The notes: a model not told the origin generated them from the letters alone. A DNA stretch of 20,270 nucleotides from an uncultured Holophagaceae bacterium (GCA_903927605.1 CAIYNT010000151.1:1-20270); one strand, 5' to 3'; counted from the stretch's first letter, positions 1 to 8,921 are shown. Made by a program: numbers and translations.

Positions 1-2
1 CG

Positions 3-1124
3 GCCATCCCCGCTTTCCTCTTCGCAGCCCTTCTCCAGGCTGCCCCGCCAGTGCTGATGCTCAGCGCCGATGGGGTGGGCGTCGACCAGTTCACGCCGCG
101 CACCATGCCGAAGCTCTGGGCCCTGTCGGAGCGGGGCCGCCGCGGCGAGGGGCTGCCCCCCTTCCCCGCCACCACCTTCAATGGCCACGCGACTATGGCC
201 ACGGGTTGCTGGCCTGAGCATCATGGCGTCGTGGCCAACGCCTATGTGGATCCCGCCACGAAGATCCTGGTGGCTGCCCCATCCCGCGCCGAGCACCTGC
301 AGCGCGAGCCCCTCTGGGTAGCCGCCACCCGCAGCGGCGTGCGCACGGCCACCTTCCAGTGGGTGGGGGCCACCGGCCCCTGGGAAGGCATTACGCCTTG
401 GCGCATGGAGGTTTTCCGCGTGGGGCGGCCCGATTCCGAGGCGCTGGCCTTCAGCGAAGCCGCCCTCAAGGAGGGCGCGGGGCTCGTCATGGCCTACCTC
501 TCGGGCACGGATGAAGAGGGCCACCTGCATGGCCCCCGCAGCGCGGAAGTCCTCGCCAAGCTGGGGCGCATGGACGACGAATTGGCACCCTGGCTTGCGC
601 GCATGCAAGCCGAACATCTTGGGCTGCGCGTGATCATCGCCGCGGACCACGGCATGGCGCTCATGCGCCACCGCGTCCACCTGCCGTCTGTACTGGACGG
701 CATCGGCTGCGAGCTCATCACCCATGGCGGCAGTGCCTACGTCTACCTGAATCATCCGAAGGACACTGCAACGGCCCTTTCGCGCCTGCGCCGATCTGGA
801 CTGAAGGCCTGGACCCGAGATCAGGTTCCCACGCGGTACCACCTGGCAGGCAACCCCCGGGTGGGGGATCTGGTGGTGTTGGCCCCCGAAGGACAGTGGC
901 TGTCCAAGGCCCGTTCCAGCCGCGAAGAGACCGATGAATTCTACGGCCGCCATGGCGCCCACGCCTATGCGTCGGACACGCGCAGCATGCATACCTGGCT
1001 GATCATGCTGGGGGCTGGGAAAGGCACGCTCGGATCCGTGCCGCTCTGGGATATCGCCCCCACCGTGGCGTCCTGGCTGGATATCCGATGGGCGAAGCAG
1101 CCGGATGGGCAGATCATTCACTGA
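3..1124 (+). CDS. Alkaline phosphatase family protein (type I phosphodiesterase/nucleotide pyrophosphatase fold), 5'-truncated by window edge
   Basis: This is a metal-dependent phosphoesterase of the NPP/alkaline phosphatase superfamily, probably exported. Counting the GTG codon at 51 as residue 1, the two-metal site is complete. Asp7 lies in SADG, the nucleophile Thr42 in ATTFNGHAT, Asp154 and His158 in TDEEGHLHGP, Asp199-His200 in AADHG, and His304 in HGAHAY. The C-terminal segment SMHTWLIMLGAG is typical of the family. The reading frame stays open from base 3 and encodes AIPAFLFAALLQAAPP just before the core. That looks like the hydrophobic stretch and cleavage region of a signal peptide, so the true start lies left of the window and GTG 51 or ATG 57 would be internal. 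The substrate cannot be read from the sequence; nucleotide or phosphodiester substrates are typical. It runs tail to tail into the desulfurase gene. Confidence 0.85.
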   Translation, partial: AIPAFLFAALLQAAPPVLMLSADGVGVDQFTPRTMPKLWALSERGRRGEGLPPFPATTFNGHATMATGCWPEHHGVVANAYVDPATKILVAAPSRAEHLQREPLWVAATRSGVRTATFQWVGATGPWEGITPWRMEVFRVGRPDSEALAFSEAALKEGAGLVMAYLSGTDEEGHLHGPRSAEVLAKLGRMDDELAPWLARMQAEHLGLRVIIAADHGMALMRHRVHLPSVLDGIGCELITHGGSAYVYLNHPKDTATALSRLRRSGLKAWTRDQVPTRYHLAGNPRVGDLVVLAPEGQWLSKARSSREETDEFYGRHGAHAYASDTRSMHTWLIMLGAGKGTLGSVPLWDIAPTVASWLDIRWAKQPDGQIIH

Positions 1125-1130
1125 ACAGGG

Positions 1131-1160
1131 GATCACCTATCTCTGATAGGGGTAGTGATC
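1131..1160. terminator. Hairpin between convergent genes, candidate bidirectional terminator
   Basis: An inner stem CCTATC/GATAGG (1136-1141 with 1145-1150, 3-nt loop) is extended by GATCA/TGATC (1131-1135 with 1156-1160), with a 5-nt bulge on the 3' side. It lies in the 34-bp gap between the phosphatase stop and the desulfurase stop and touches the latter stop codon. There is no strong T-run on either side, so termination activity is inferred from position and symmetry. Confidence 0.5.
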
Positions 1161-2193
1161 AAAGCGAATGTTTGATGACCGCCGTCAAGGCCTCCACTTC
1201 GGCCGGCTGCGCGTCCGGGAGCATCGAAAAGCGCAGCACCGAGCGCGCCTCCTCCAGACCATAGCCCAGAGAGGTAATGGCGTGGCTGGGTTTCACCGAA
1301 CCGCTGTGGCAGGCGCTGCCGGTGCTCACGGCAAAGCCGGCCAGGTCCAGGGCGACATGCAGGGCCTCTCCATTGTGGCCGCGGAACAGGACGCAGCTGG
1401 TATTCGGCAGGCGTGGTGAGCCCTGACCGATGATTTCGATGTCGCGGCCCCAGGATCTGATTTCCATCTCGAAGGCATCCCGTAGCGGCGCCAGTGAGGC
1501 ATTCATGGCCTGCCGCTCGGTCAGGTGCCGGACCGCCACCGCCAGGCCCAGGATGGCGGGCAGGTCTTCGGTACCCCCCCGGCGGCGGCGCTCCTGGGGA
1601 CCTTCCATCATCGGCTCCCAGGGCAGGCCCGGCCGCATCCACAGCAGGGCGGCGCCCCTGGGCCCACCCATCTTGTGGCCGCTGAACACGGCCGCATCAC
1701 AGTCCGACAGAACCACCGGCACCTTGCCCCAGGCCTGCACACAGTCCTTGATGCGGAGAGCATCGAGCACCGGCGGCATGTCGTAGAGGATGCCCGTCTC
1801 GTTGCTGGCGGCCATCTGCACCACCGTGGCACAGTCCGCAGGAATCTCCGGCATCCAGGTCACTCGCGACCAGTCCCGCAGTGGGTTCAGGCAGGCGCTG
1901 TGCTCGCCCGGGAAAACAGCCGCTGGACGATCCCCCAGGGCCGGCTGGAGGCCCCGGATCAACAGATGCAGTGCCTCGGTAGCACTGGCGCATAACACCA
2001 GCTCTCCCGGCGCCACACACAAGGCCGCCGCGATCTCCCGCCGGGCCTCCTCGATGCGGTACCGCGCCCGCTGACCCTCCCGGTGAGTGCTGGTGGGGTT
2101 GGCCCAGTCCTCCAGCATGGCCCGCCGGACCGCCTCCACTGCCTCCAGATGGGGCGGCGTCGTGGCATTGGCGTCGAAGTAGAGGCGGGGCAT
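1159..2193 (-). CDS. Cysteine desulfurase family protein (NifS/IscS-like, class V aminotransferase fold)
   Basis: This is a PLP enzyme expected to take sulfur from cysteine for Fe-S clusters or thiolation, in the cytosol. The N-terminus (LYFDANATT) is the classic NifS opening and supports the ATG at 2193. Other landmarks are ATEALHLLI near 71-79, GEHSACLNP with the cofactor-stacking His98, SGHK with the PLP lysine Lys174 followed by GGPRG, RGGTED near 206-210, and GSAC with the catalytic Cys295 followed by HSGSVKPSHA. At 344 residues it is shorter than housekeeping IscS (about 400). No iscU, thiI or mnmA gene lies beside it, so the sulfur acceptor is unknown. No clear Shine-Dalgarno precedes the start. 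It diverges from the 5'-nucleotidase gene across 21 bp. Confidence 0.88.
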   Translation of the reverse strand: MPRLYFDANATTPPHLEAVEAVRRAMLEDWANPTSTHREGQRARYRIEEARREIAAALCVAPGELVLCASATEALHLLIRGLQPALGDRPAAVFPGEHSACLNPLRDWSRVTWMPEIPADCATVVQMAASNETGILYDMPPVLDALRIKDCVQAWGKVPVVLSDCDAAVFSGHKMGGPRGAALLWMRPGLPWEPMMEGPQERRRRGGTEDLPAILGLAVAVRHLTERQAMNASLAPLRDAFEMEIRSWGRDIEIIGQGSPRLPNTSCVLFRGHNGEALHVALDLAGFAVSTGSACHSGSVKPSHAITSLGYGLEEARSVLRFSMLPDAQPAEVEALTAVIKHSL

Positions 2194-2199
2194 GGGACC

Positions 2200-2209
2200 A
2201 ATGTACTCT
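2200..2209. promoter_or_regulatory. Candidate overlapping -10 elements of a divergent, possibly leaderless promoter pair
   Basis: The two start codons are separated by only 21 bp (2194-2214). On the minus strand TACATT (2205-2200) sits six bases before the desulfurase ATG. On the plus strand TACTCT (2204-2209) sits five bases before the nucleotidase ATG. Both match TANNNT at the spacing seen for leaderless transcripts, and neither gene has a well-placed Shine-Dalgarno. No -35 assignment is made. This is inference from spacing and should be treated as tentative. Confidence 0.25.
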
Positions 2210-2214
2210 GAGGT

Positions 2215-3120
2215 ATGCCCAAAACGCTGGAAGGCAAGCTCGTCGTCGCCATCTCGTCCCGCGCCCTGTTCGACTTCGAGGAGGAGAACCGCTTCTTCGA
2301 GGCCTCCAACGACCGGGCCTACATGGAGCTCCAGCTGTCACGACTGGACGTGCCCGCCGGGCCGGGGGTGGCCTATCCCCTGGTGAAGAAGCTCCTCGCC
2401 TTCAACACTGATGCGGAAGCCCGCGTGGCCGTGGTGATCCTCTCCCGCAACGATCCCGTGAGCGGTCTGCGGGTCTTCCGCAGCGCCCAGGAGGCGAATC
2501 TGAAGCTGGAGCGTGGCGTGTTCACCCGGGGCCGGAACCCTTATCCCTACCTGACCTCCCTGGGAGCGAACCTGTTCCTCTCGGCGAAGGAGGAGGATGT
2601 GCGGGCCGCCCTCAATGCCGGCTTCGCCGCAGCGCGGGTCTATCCCGACAGTGCGGTGGCCGCGGACCGTCATCCCGATGAGATTCGCATCGCCTTCGAC
2701 GGTGATGCCGTATTGTTCAGCGACGAGGCCGAGCGGGTCTATGCCAAGGATGGTCTGGCGGCCTTCCAGGCCCACGAGATCGAGCACGCGGCGACCCCTC
2801 TGCCCCCAGGCCCTTTCAAGCCCCTGCTGGAGGCCCTGCGCCCCCTCCAGGACATGGCGACGGGCGCGCCCATGCGCATCCGCACCGCCCTGGTGACCGC
2901 CCGCAGTGCCCCCGCCCATGAGCGCGCCATCCGCACCCTCATGGCCTGGAACATCCAGGTGGACGAGGCCATGTTCCTGGGCGGCCTCGAAAAGGCTGAC
3001 TTCCTGCGCGAGTTCGAGCCCGACTTCTTCTTCGATGATCAGACCGGTTATTGCGACACCGCCGCCCGGGTTGGCCCTACGGGGCATGTGGTGAGCGGTG
3101 TCAAGAACGAGCAGCCTTGA
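2215..3120 (+). CDS. 5'-nucleotidase (cytosolic NT5C1-like family, Pfam PF06189 type)
   Basis: The predicted role is dephosphorylation of nucleoside 5'-monophosphates in the cytosol; there is no signal peptide or membrane segment. The 301-residue protein opens with LVVAISSRALFDFEEEN and continues through AYPLVKKLL and LSRNDPVSGLRVF, landmarks I associate with this family. The HAD-like catalytic block IAFDGDAVLFSDEAE lies near residues 158-172. The later motifs TALVTARSAP and FEPDFFFDDQTGYC supply the remaining acidic residues. The start at 2215 gives the expected N-terminus even though the ribosome site is poor (GAGG immediately upstream). It ends 27 bp before the convergent kinase gene, with no obvious terminator between them. 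Confidence 0.87.
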   Translation: MPKTLEGKLVVAISSRALFDFEEENRFFEASNDRAYMELQLSRLDVPAGPGVAYPLVKKLLAFNTDAEARVAVVILSRNDPVSGLRVFRSAQEANLKLERGVFTRGRNPYPYLTSLGANLFLSAKEEDVRAALNAGFAAARVYPDSAVAADRHPDEIRIAFDGDAVLFSDEAERVYAKDGLAAFQAHEIEHAATPLPPGPFKPLLEALRPLQDMATGAPMRIRTALVTARSAPAHERAIRTLMAWNIQVDEAMFLGGLEKADFLREFEPDFFFDDQTGYCDTAARVGPTGHVVSGVKNEQP

Positions 3121-3147
3121 GGTGGGGCCAGGCCGCGACGAGGCAAA

Positions 3148-5475
3148 TCATCCCCGCCCGATCACCTCGAGGTGCTGCTGAAGGTCACGGATGTTGAACG
3201 GCTTGGGCAACAGGGTGACGTGTGGATGGGCTTCGGCCAGGTCCAGAGCGGACTGGTCGACCCGGCCGGTGGAAAGCAGGACAGGCACTTCGGGCAGCAA
3301 GGCGCGCAGGTGAGGCAAGGTGCCGTTCCCTCCGAGCCCTGGCATGTTCATATCGAGAATCACCACCTCGGGTATAAAGCCTCCTGCCAGGGTCGCCAGG
3401 GCCTCCTCTCCGCTGAAGGCTCCAGTGACGGCGCAGCCCAGGGTCTGAAGGATCGTCTGCATGGAACTCTGGATCAGTTCGTCATCGTCCACCAGAAGCA
3501 CCTTCAAGGGCCTTGAGGACTTCCGAGGACTGGGCCCGGCGACCTCGTTCACAGTCTGAGGTGCTGGATGGCAAGCAGGCAGGCGCACGCTCGCCTGCGT
3601 GCCAAGACCGGGTTCGCTGTGGATCTCAATTCCGCCTTTATGTGCTTTCAAGGTGCTGTAGACCATTGACAGGCCAAGTCCTGTACCTTTGCCGGTCACC
3701 TTGGTGGTGAAGAAGGGTTCCAGGGCCCTCTCCAGCACCTCCCGGGACATCCCCACACCCGTGTCTTCAACCCTGACCTCGATCCAGTCCCTATCCAGAT
3801 TCCGGCTCCGTAGCATGAGGGTTCCACCCTCGGGCATGGCATCCACCGCATTGATGCAGAGGTTCATGAAGGCGTGGGACAGGGCACTGGCATCCCCGCG
3901 AATGGGCCCTAGGTGATCAGCAAGATCCAGCTCAAGACGGAGGTTGGGTTGGGTGGTGCGCTCCAGGATGCGGATCTCATCGCGGAGAATCGCATTCATG
4001 TCGAGTTCACGTTCTTCCACAGGGCTTTGGCGCGCGAAGCTCAGCAGCCTCTTGACCGTCTCGCCGCCCCGGGTGGCGGCCTTGGTGATGATCTCGAACG
4101 CGCGCCTAGCCTGGCTTTCCGCCGGGGAGACCTCAAGGTTGGCCGAGGCCAGCCCAAGGATGGCGCCCAGCACATTGTTCATATCGTGCGCCAAGCCGCC
4201 GGCCAAGGTCCCAAGGCTGTCCATTTTCTGGGATTGCTGCAACTGGGCCTGAAGCAGAGCCTGCTGTTCCCGGGCCCGTGCGCGCTCAGTGACATCCCGG
4301 ACAATGGTGATGACGGTGTCTTCCGTGCTGGGCACCACGCGAGCTTCAAATTCCTTTTCGCTCTCTCCGATGGAAAGCGTGTAGTTGAGTTCCCTCACCG
4401 ACTTCGAAGCCAACGCCTCAGCCACGGCGCCCATCCATTGGCCCGCAAATGGCATGGGAAGAACATCCCGGATCTTCCTGTGGAGGAAGGCCTCTGGTGG
4501 TACGAACAACAGACTTGGATCGGACACGTGAACGGCCAGGAACTCGCCATCCCTCCGGTTCGTGAACACCAGATCCGGGATGGCCCGAATGAGGGCCCGA
4601 TTTGTCATTTCACTTTCCCGCAGGGCCTCTTCAGCGGCCTTGCGTTCCGTGATTTCGCCGCTTAATTGCAAATTGTTTCGGACAAGGTCGGCCGTGCGTT
4701 CTTTGACACGGGTGTCCAAGGCCCTATTTAAATTACTCATTTCAGCTTGGGTCGTCCTCATCTTGTTCATTAGAAAAAAATCATTTCTTGCATAATATTC
4801 AATGGAGTAGGAAGCCATCATGCCAATGATATTAGAGGTGACAAGAAAGAAAATATTATTGATGAAAATAGGCAGCGGAATTTCAGCTTTCCAGGCGGCC
4901 AGGACAATGTAGATGCAAACTATCGACCACCCTGCAAGGGTGCTCCAGATGAATCGCAGCCTTAAAAAGGTGTAGCCATAAGTCAATACAGTAATGAGCC
5001 CCGTGTAGTACAAATAGTTCACGGGCATGGGTGAGAACATGATCATGACCGTGAACCCGCTTGCCGTCAGCAGGAGCAGGAAGACCTGGAAGAATGGCAG
5101 CAGTGGCACCAGGCGCTTTGAGTAGGTGAGAGCCACGACCAACAAGGTCGCTGGACAGAGGACACCGAATCGGATGGTCCACAGGAACTTGGTATGACTT
5201 GGCAAGAGGAAGTGATCCAGGACCCCGAATACAGCAATCATGAACGTGGCTGCCAGTAGGGCGAATCGCGTGTAATTGATTGATCGGAAGCTGTAGTAGT
5301 CAAGAAAGGGACGTTCCAATTCAGCGTCTTTTTGCGAAAACCTCAGCGTCAGCCGATCGAGATGCATCCTGGCGATGGAGGGACCACTAGTCTGGTTTCC
5401 GGCCTCAGGCACCCCATCCTGCCACTCAGCTTGATTGCTCACGCCACCTGTCTTGTCCGGAGTGGGTTGCGTCAT
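3148..5475 (-). CDS. Membrane hybrid sensor histidine kinase with C-terminal receiver (6 TM - coiled coil - PAS - HisKA - HATPase - REC)
   Basis: This is a sensor kinase that should autophosphorylate on His430 (GGLAHDMNNVLGAI) and pass phosphate to Asp708 of its own receiver. About six hydrophobic helices span residues 70-223. A coiled coil follows at about 235-290, then a PAS-like domain at about 290-398 and HisKA at about 410-485. The ATPase boxes are N (MNLCINAVDAM), G1 (EDTGVGM), F (EPFFTTK) and G2 (GKGTGLGLS), between 535 and 605. The receiver (656-775) has VDDDE, Asp708, LLSTG and Lys758. Its ATG overlaps the stop of the upstream kinase (ATGA), so the two are probably translationally coupled. 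The kinase-receiver half closely resembles that of the neighbour. The DNA for the membrane part is markedly A+T-richer than the rest. No Hpt or output regulator is nearby and the stimulus is unknown. Confidence 0.92.
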   Translation of the reverse strand: MTQPTPDKTGGVSNQAEWQDGVPEAGNQTSGPSIARMHLDRLTLRFSQKDAELERPFLDYYSFRSINYTRFALLAATFMIAVFGVLDHFLLPSHTKFLWTIRFGVLCPATLLVVALTYSKRLVPLLPFFQVFLLLLTASGFTVMIMFSPMPVNYLYYTGLITVLTYGYTFLRLRFIWSTLAGWSIVCIYIVLAAWKAEIPLPIFINNIFFLVTSNIIGMMASYSIEYYARNDFFLMNKMRTTQAEMSNLNRALDTRVKERTADLVRNNLQLSGEITERKAAEEALRESEMTNRALIRAIPDLVFTNRRDGEFLAVHVSDPSLLFVPPEAFLHRKIRDVLPMPFAGQWMGAVAEALASKSVRELNYTLSIGESEKEFEARVVPSTEDTVITIVRDVTERARAREQQALLQAQLQQSQKMDSLGTLAGGLAHDMNNVLGAILGLASANLEVSPAESQARRAFEIITKAATRGGETVKRLLSFARQSPVEERELDMNAILRDEIRILERTTQPNLRLELDLADHLGPIRGDASALSHAFMNLCINAVDAMPEGGTLMLRSRNLDRDWIEVRVEDTGVGMSREVLERALEPFFTTKVTGKGTGLGLSMVYSTLKAHKGGIEIHSEPGLGTQASVRLPACHPAPQTVNEVAGPSPRKSSRPLKVLLVDDDELIQSSMQTILQTLGCAVTGAFSGEEALATLAGGFIPEVVILDMNMPGLGGNGTLPHLRALLPEVPVLLSTGRVDQSALDLAEAHPHVTLLPKPFNIRDLQQHLEVIGRG

Positions 5476-8400
5476 CCTTCCCGCCCAATCGATTCGAGCC
5501 GCTGCCGAAGCTCCTTTAGGGCGAAGGGCTTGGGCAGCAGCGTGACATGGGGATGGGCCTCGGCAAGCGCCAGGGCCGCCTGATCGGCGCGGCCCGTGGA
5601 CAGCAGCACAGGCACCTGCGGGAGCAGAACGCGCAGGCGCGGCAGAGTCCCCTTCCCGCCGAGTCCTGGCATGTTCATATCCAGAATCACCACATCAGGT
5701 TTGAAGCCGCCTTCAATGGCCGCCAGGGCCGCTTCTCCCCTCGAAGCCATGAACCCGTCATGGCCCAGGGCTTCCAGGAGGGCCTGGATGGAGTTCTGGA
5801 TCAGTTCATCGTCATCTACCAGGAGCACCTTCAGTGCCCCTGAAGATGGTCCACGCCCTGATTCTGCATCCAGTCTTCCGACCTGGTTCCCAGATTCACA
5901 GGCCGGGAATTGCAAACTCACGGCAGTGCCCCGGCCAGGCTCGCTCCGGATTTTCATCTGCCCATGGTGGGCCTGCACCGTGGTGTAGACCATGGACAGA
6001 CCCAGACCCGTGCCCTTGCCGACTTCCTTGGTGGTGAAGAAAGGCTCCAGGGCCCTTTCCTGGACCTCCTTGGACATCCCGGTCCCCGTGTCCTCCACCA
6101 TGACTTCGATCCAGGCGTTTCCCAGGTTTCTGGTACGGAGGGTGAGTACACCCTGCTCAGGCATGGCATCCACTGCGTTGACGCAGAGGTTCATCAGGGC
6201 GTGGGTCAAGGCACCGGCATCTCCCCGCATGGGCCGCAATCTGGGCTCCAAATCCACCTCGAGGCGCACCTCGGACAGGGTGGTTCGTTCCAGAAGGCGG
6301 ACCTCATCTTGAAGGATGGCGTTCAGATCCAGCACACAGGCCTCCACCTGTCCTTGGCGGGCGAAGTTGAGCAGGCTGCGGACCATCTCGCCACCACGGG
6401 TGGTGGCCTTGACGATGGTTTCGAAGGAACGGTAGGTGGGACTGTCGGCAGGTTGGATTTCCAGATTCGCCGAGGCGAGGCCCAGGATGGCCCCCAGCAC
6501 ATTGTTCATGTCGTGGGCGATGCCTCCGGCCAGAGTTCCCAGGCTCTCCATCTTCTGGGCCTGCTGAAGCTGGGCCTGGAGCCTCACATTCTCCTCCGCC
6601 GCCTGTTTGCGCTCGGTGATGTTCACCAGTGCTCCGAGGAGCCGGTGGTGGCTTGGGCTTCCCGACGAAGCCAGACACTGGGCGTAGGACTGGACCCAGG
6701 TCAGGCCACCATCCTTTTTGCGCAAGCGCAATTCACAGGTTCCCGTCTCGCCAGCAGCGAGGCCCAACACCTGTTTCAGGAAGATTGGCAGGTCCTCCTC
6801 GACCACGAAATTGCCCCAGCAGCGGGCCGCCTTGATTTCAGCGATGGGGCGCCCAAACAGGGACTCCGTGGCACCAATCATCCAGTCGATGGTAAACGCC
6901 TCCCCAGGCTGCCGCAGACAGGAGAAAGCCACGTCCAGCATGGAGGAGGAGATCTGCCGGAACCGTTCCTCGCTGACGCGGAGCAGATCCTCGGCCACCC
7001 GCTTCTCCGTGACATCCTGATGGGTGCCGAGGATACGGATGGCCCGCCCCTGATCATCGCGGCTGATGACTTTGCCTCGGCCCCGAATCCATCGGGCGGT
7101 CCCATCCCGCGCCTTCATGCGGAATTCCACTTCGAAACTATCGTAGGCGCCCTGGATGCAGGCCTCGTTGACGGCAAGGACCCGTGCCTGGTCTTCAGGG
7201 TGGATCAGCTCCGACCAGGAGGTGATCTGGGTAGTGAACTCTTCGAGTTCGTAGCCCAGCATCCGGGTGTAGGTGGGGCTGTAGTAGGTCCTCCCGGTGG
7301 GAACATGCCAGTCGAAGAGGCCGTCGCTGGTGGCCTCCATGGCCAGCCGCAGCCGTTCCTCGCTCTCCAGCAGAGAGGCCTCGGCCCGCTTCCGCTGCGT
7401 GATGTCTTGAAGGGTTCCATAGAGGCGTTTGACCTTGCCGTCCGCGCCCATCTCGGGAAAGCCCCGGTCTAGGCAGATCCGAACCTCACCGCTGGGTCGG
7501 ATGGCGTGCAGTTCCAGTTCGTAGGATTCACCCCGGTTCAGGGCGGCCTCGACATGCCTCTGAAGGCGGACCAGGTCCTCGGGCGGGTAGATCTCGGCAT
7601 GATCGGCATAGGCCACGGCCCCTTCGGCGGGATCCCGCTGGAGGATGCGGAACATCTCATCCGACCAGATCACGGTGTCGGTCGCCACTTCCCATTCCCA
7701 GCTACCGATATGGGCCAGCCCCTCCGTCCGGGCCAGCATAGTCTGGCTGCGCAGCAGGGTCGCCTCGGCGCGCTTCCGGTCCGTGATGTCCCGGTGGAAG
7801 GAGAGGATGGCCGGCTGTCCCGCATAGAAGACCAGACTGGCGGTCGCTTCCGTCAGGAAGGCATGCCCATCCTTGTGGACCTGCTCCAGCTCGACCTTCA
7901 GGGTCTGCCCCGCCATCATGCGTCGCAGCCGTTCCGGCACCATGGCATTGGTCATGGGGGAGTTCAGGATCGTGATGGGGAGGCCGCGCAGTTCCGCCCG
8001 GGTGCGCCCATGCATCCGAGCAAAAGCATCGTTCAGGTCGAGGAGTCGGCCTTCCAGGGAGAAGATGATGATTCCATCGATGGCCTTTTCAAAGATCGTT
8101 CGGAACCGCTGCTCGCTCTCCTGCAAGGCGAATTCAGACTTCTTGCGATCCGTGATCTCCCGGTTGGAGGCCCGGCGGCCCATCGGATTCCCAAGGCTGT
8201 CACGAACCGGGACGCAGATGTGGCAGATCCAAAGCTCGCATCCATCTCGATGCCGGATACGGAAATCCATGGGGGCGGCGTCATGGCCTCTCGTGGATTC
8301 CTGCAAGTGATCCTTGAGCAAGGTCCGGTCTTCCGGATGGCAGATCTCAAAGATGAGCTCGGGATCCTGCTGGAAGGCCTCCACGGAGTATCCCGTGATG

Positions 8401-8921
8401 CGCTCACAGGAAGGGCTCATCCACAGGATCCTCCCGTCCGGGGCGGTCCAATACTCCCAGTCATGGGTGAAGTCCGCCACCGTGCGGAAGCGCTGCTCGC
8501 TCTCGAGGAGGGCCTGGTTCGTCCGCTGGACTTCGGTCACATCCAGGGCCATGGAAGCTACACCGAGGGGCTCGCCGTTCTCATCTGTGAGTGGGGTATT
8601 GAACCAGCGGCAGAGAATGATGGAACCGTCCTTGCGGCGGTTCTCATGCTCGACCCGGGACTTGCGGCCTTCGCGGGTCAGGCTGTCAGCAATCTGATGT
8701 ACCTGATCGAGTACCTCGGCCTTGGGCGGCACGATGAGCTCAATGATGGGCTGCCCGATGGCCTCCTGGGCCGCATACCCGAACATGCGCTCCGCAGCCG
8801 GGTTCCAGCTGCGGACGCGTCCTTCCATGTCCCATTCGATGACCGCCAGCGGCGTCTGGTCCATGTGCAGACGCCACCGCTGTGCCTGGGCCTGAAGATC
8901 ATGATCAGGCTGGAGGTCCAT
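5472..8921 (-). CDS. Soluble multi-PAS hybrid histidine kinase with C-terminal receiver (6 PAS - HisKA - HATPase - REC)
   Basis: This is a 1149-residue cytosolic kinase without membrane segments. Six PAS/PAC units lie at about 17-130, 142-258, 268-382, 397-511, 522-640 and 650-772. Most end in a DITxRKRAE-type linker and begin with an ESEQRFR-type helix. HisKA carries the phospho-acceptor His803 (GGIAHDMNNVLGAI). The ATPase has N, G1, F and G2 boxes between about 908 and 975. The receiver has VDDDE, Asp1081, LLSTG and Lys1131. The ligands of the PAS domains cannot be told from sequence. It precedes the membrane kinase with a 4-bp ATGA overlap and is divergent from the FTCD gene, so transcription probably starts in 8922-9086. 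No strong Shine-Dalgarno is visible before the ATG, but the protein begins well with a PAS domain. Confidence 0.92.
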   Translation of the reverse strand: MDLQPDHDLQAQAQRWRLHMDQTPLAVIEWDMEGRVRSWNPAAERMFGYAAQEAIGQPIIELIVPPKAEVLDQVHQIADSLTREGRKSRVEHENRRKDGSIILCRWFNTPLTDENGEPLGVASMALDVTEVQRTNQALLESEQRFRTVADFTHDWEYWTAPDGRILWMSPSCERITGYSVEAFQQDPELIFEICHPEDRTLLKDHLQESTRGHDAAPMDFRIRHRDGCELWICHICVPVRDSLGNPMGRRASNREITDRKKSEFALQESEQRFRTIFEKAIDGIIIFSLEGRLLDLNDAFARMHGRTRAELRGLPITILNSPMTNAMVPERLRRMMAGQTLKVELEQVHKDGHAFLTEATASLVFYAGQPAILSFHRDITDRKRAEATLLRSQTMLARTEGLAHIGSWEWEVATDTVIWSDEMFRILQRDPAEGAVAYADHAEIYPPEDLVRLQRHVEAALNRGESYELELHAIRPSGEVRICLDRGFPEMGADGKVKRLYGTLQDITQRKRAEASLLESEERLRLAMEATSDGLFDWHVPTGRTYYSPTYTRMLGYELEEFTTQITSWSELIHPEDQARVLAVNEACIQGAYDSFEVEFRMKARDGTARWIRGRGKVISRDDQGRAIRILGTHQDVTEKRVAEDLLRVSEERFRQISSSMLDVAFSCLRQPGEAFTIDWMIGATESLFGRPIAEIKAARCWGNFVVEEDLPIFLKQVLGLAAGETGTCELRLRKKDGGLTWVQSYAQCLASSGSPSHHRLLGALVNITERKQAAEENVRLQAQLQQAQKMESLGTLAGGIAHDMNNVLGAILGLASANLEIQPADSPTYRSFETIVKATTRGGEMVRSLLNFARQGQVEACVLDLNAILQDEVRLLERTTLSEVRLEVDLEPRLRPMRGDAGALTHALMNLCVNAVDAMPEQGVLTLRTRNLGNAWIEVMVEDTGTGMSKEVQERALEPFFTTKEVGKGTGLGLSMVYTTVQAHHGQMKIRSEPGRGTAVSLQFPACESGNQVGRLDAESGRGPSSGALKVLLVDDDELIQNSIQALLEALGHDGFMASRGEAALAAIEGGFKPDVVILDMNMPGLGGKGTLPRLRVLLPQVPVLLSTGRADQAALALAEAHPHVTLLPKPFALKELRQRLESIGREG

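Noticed and set aside
51..59. GTG 51 or ATG 57 as the real start of the phosphatase
   Set aside because: The frame is open to the window edge and encodes a signal-peptide-like hydrophobic stretch before this point. No Shine-Dalgarno precedes either codon.
5910..7472. 520-codon open frame on the plus strand (and a similar 472-codon one at 7506-8924)
   Set aside because: Both lie antisense to the six-PAS kinase, whose domain order is unambiguous. Their translations are Gly/His/Gln-rich shadows.
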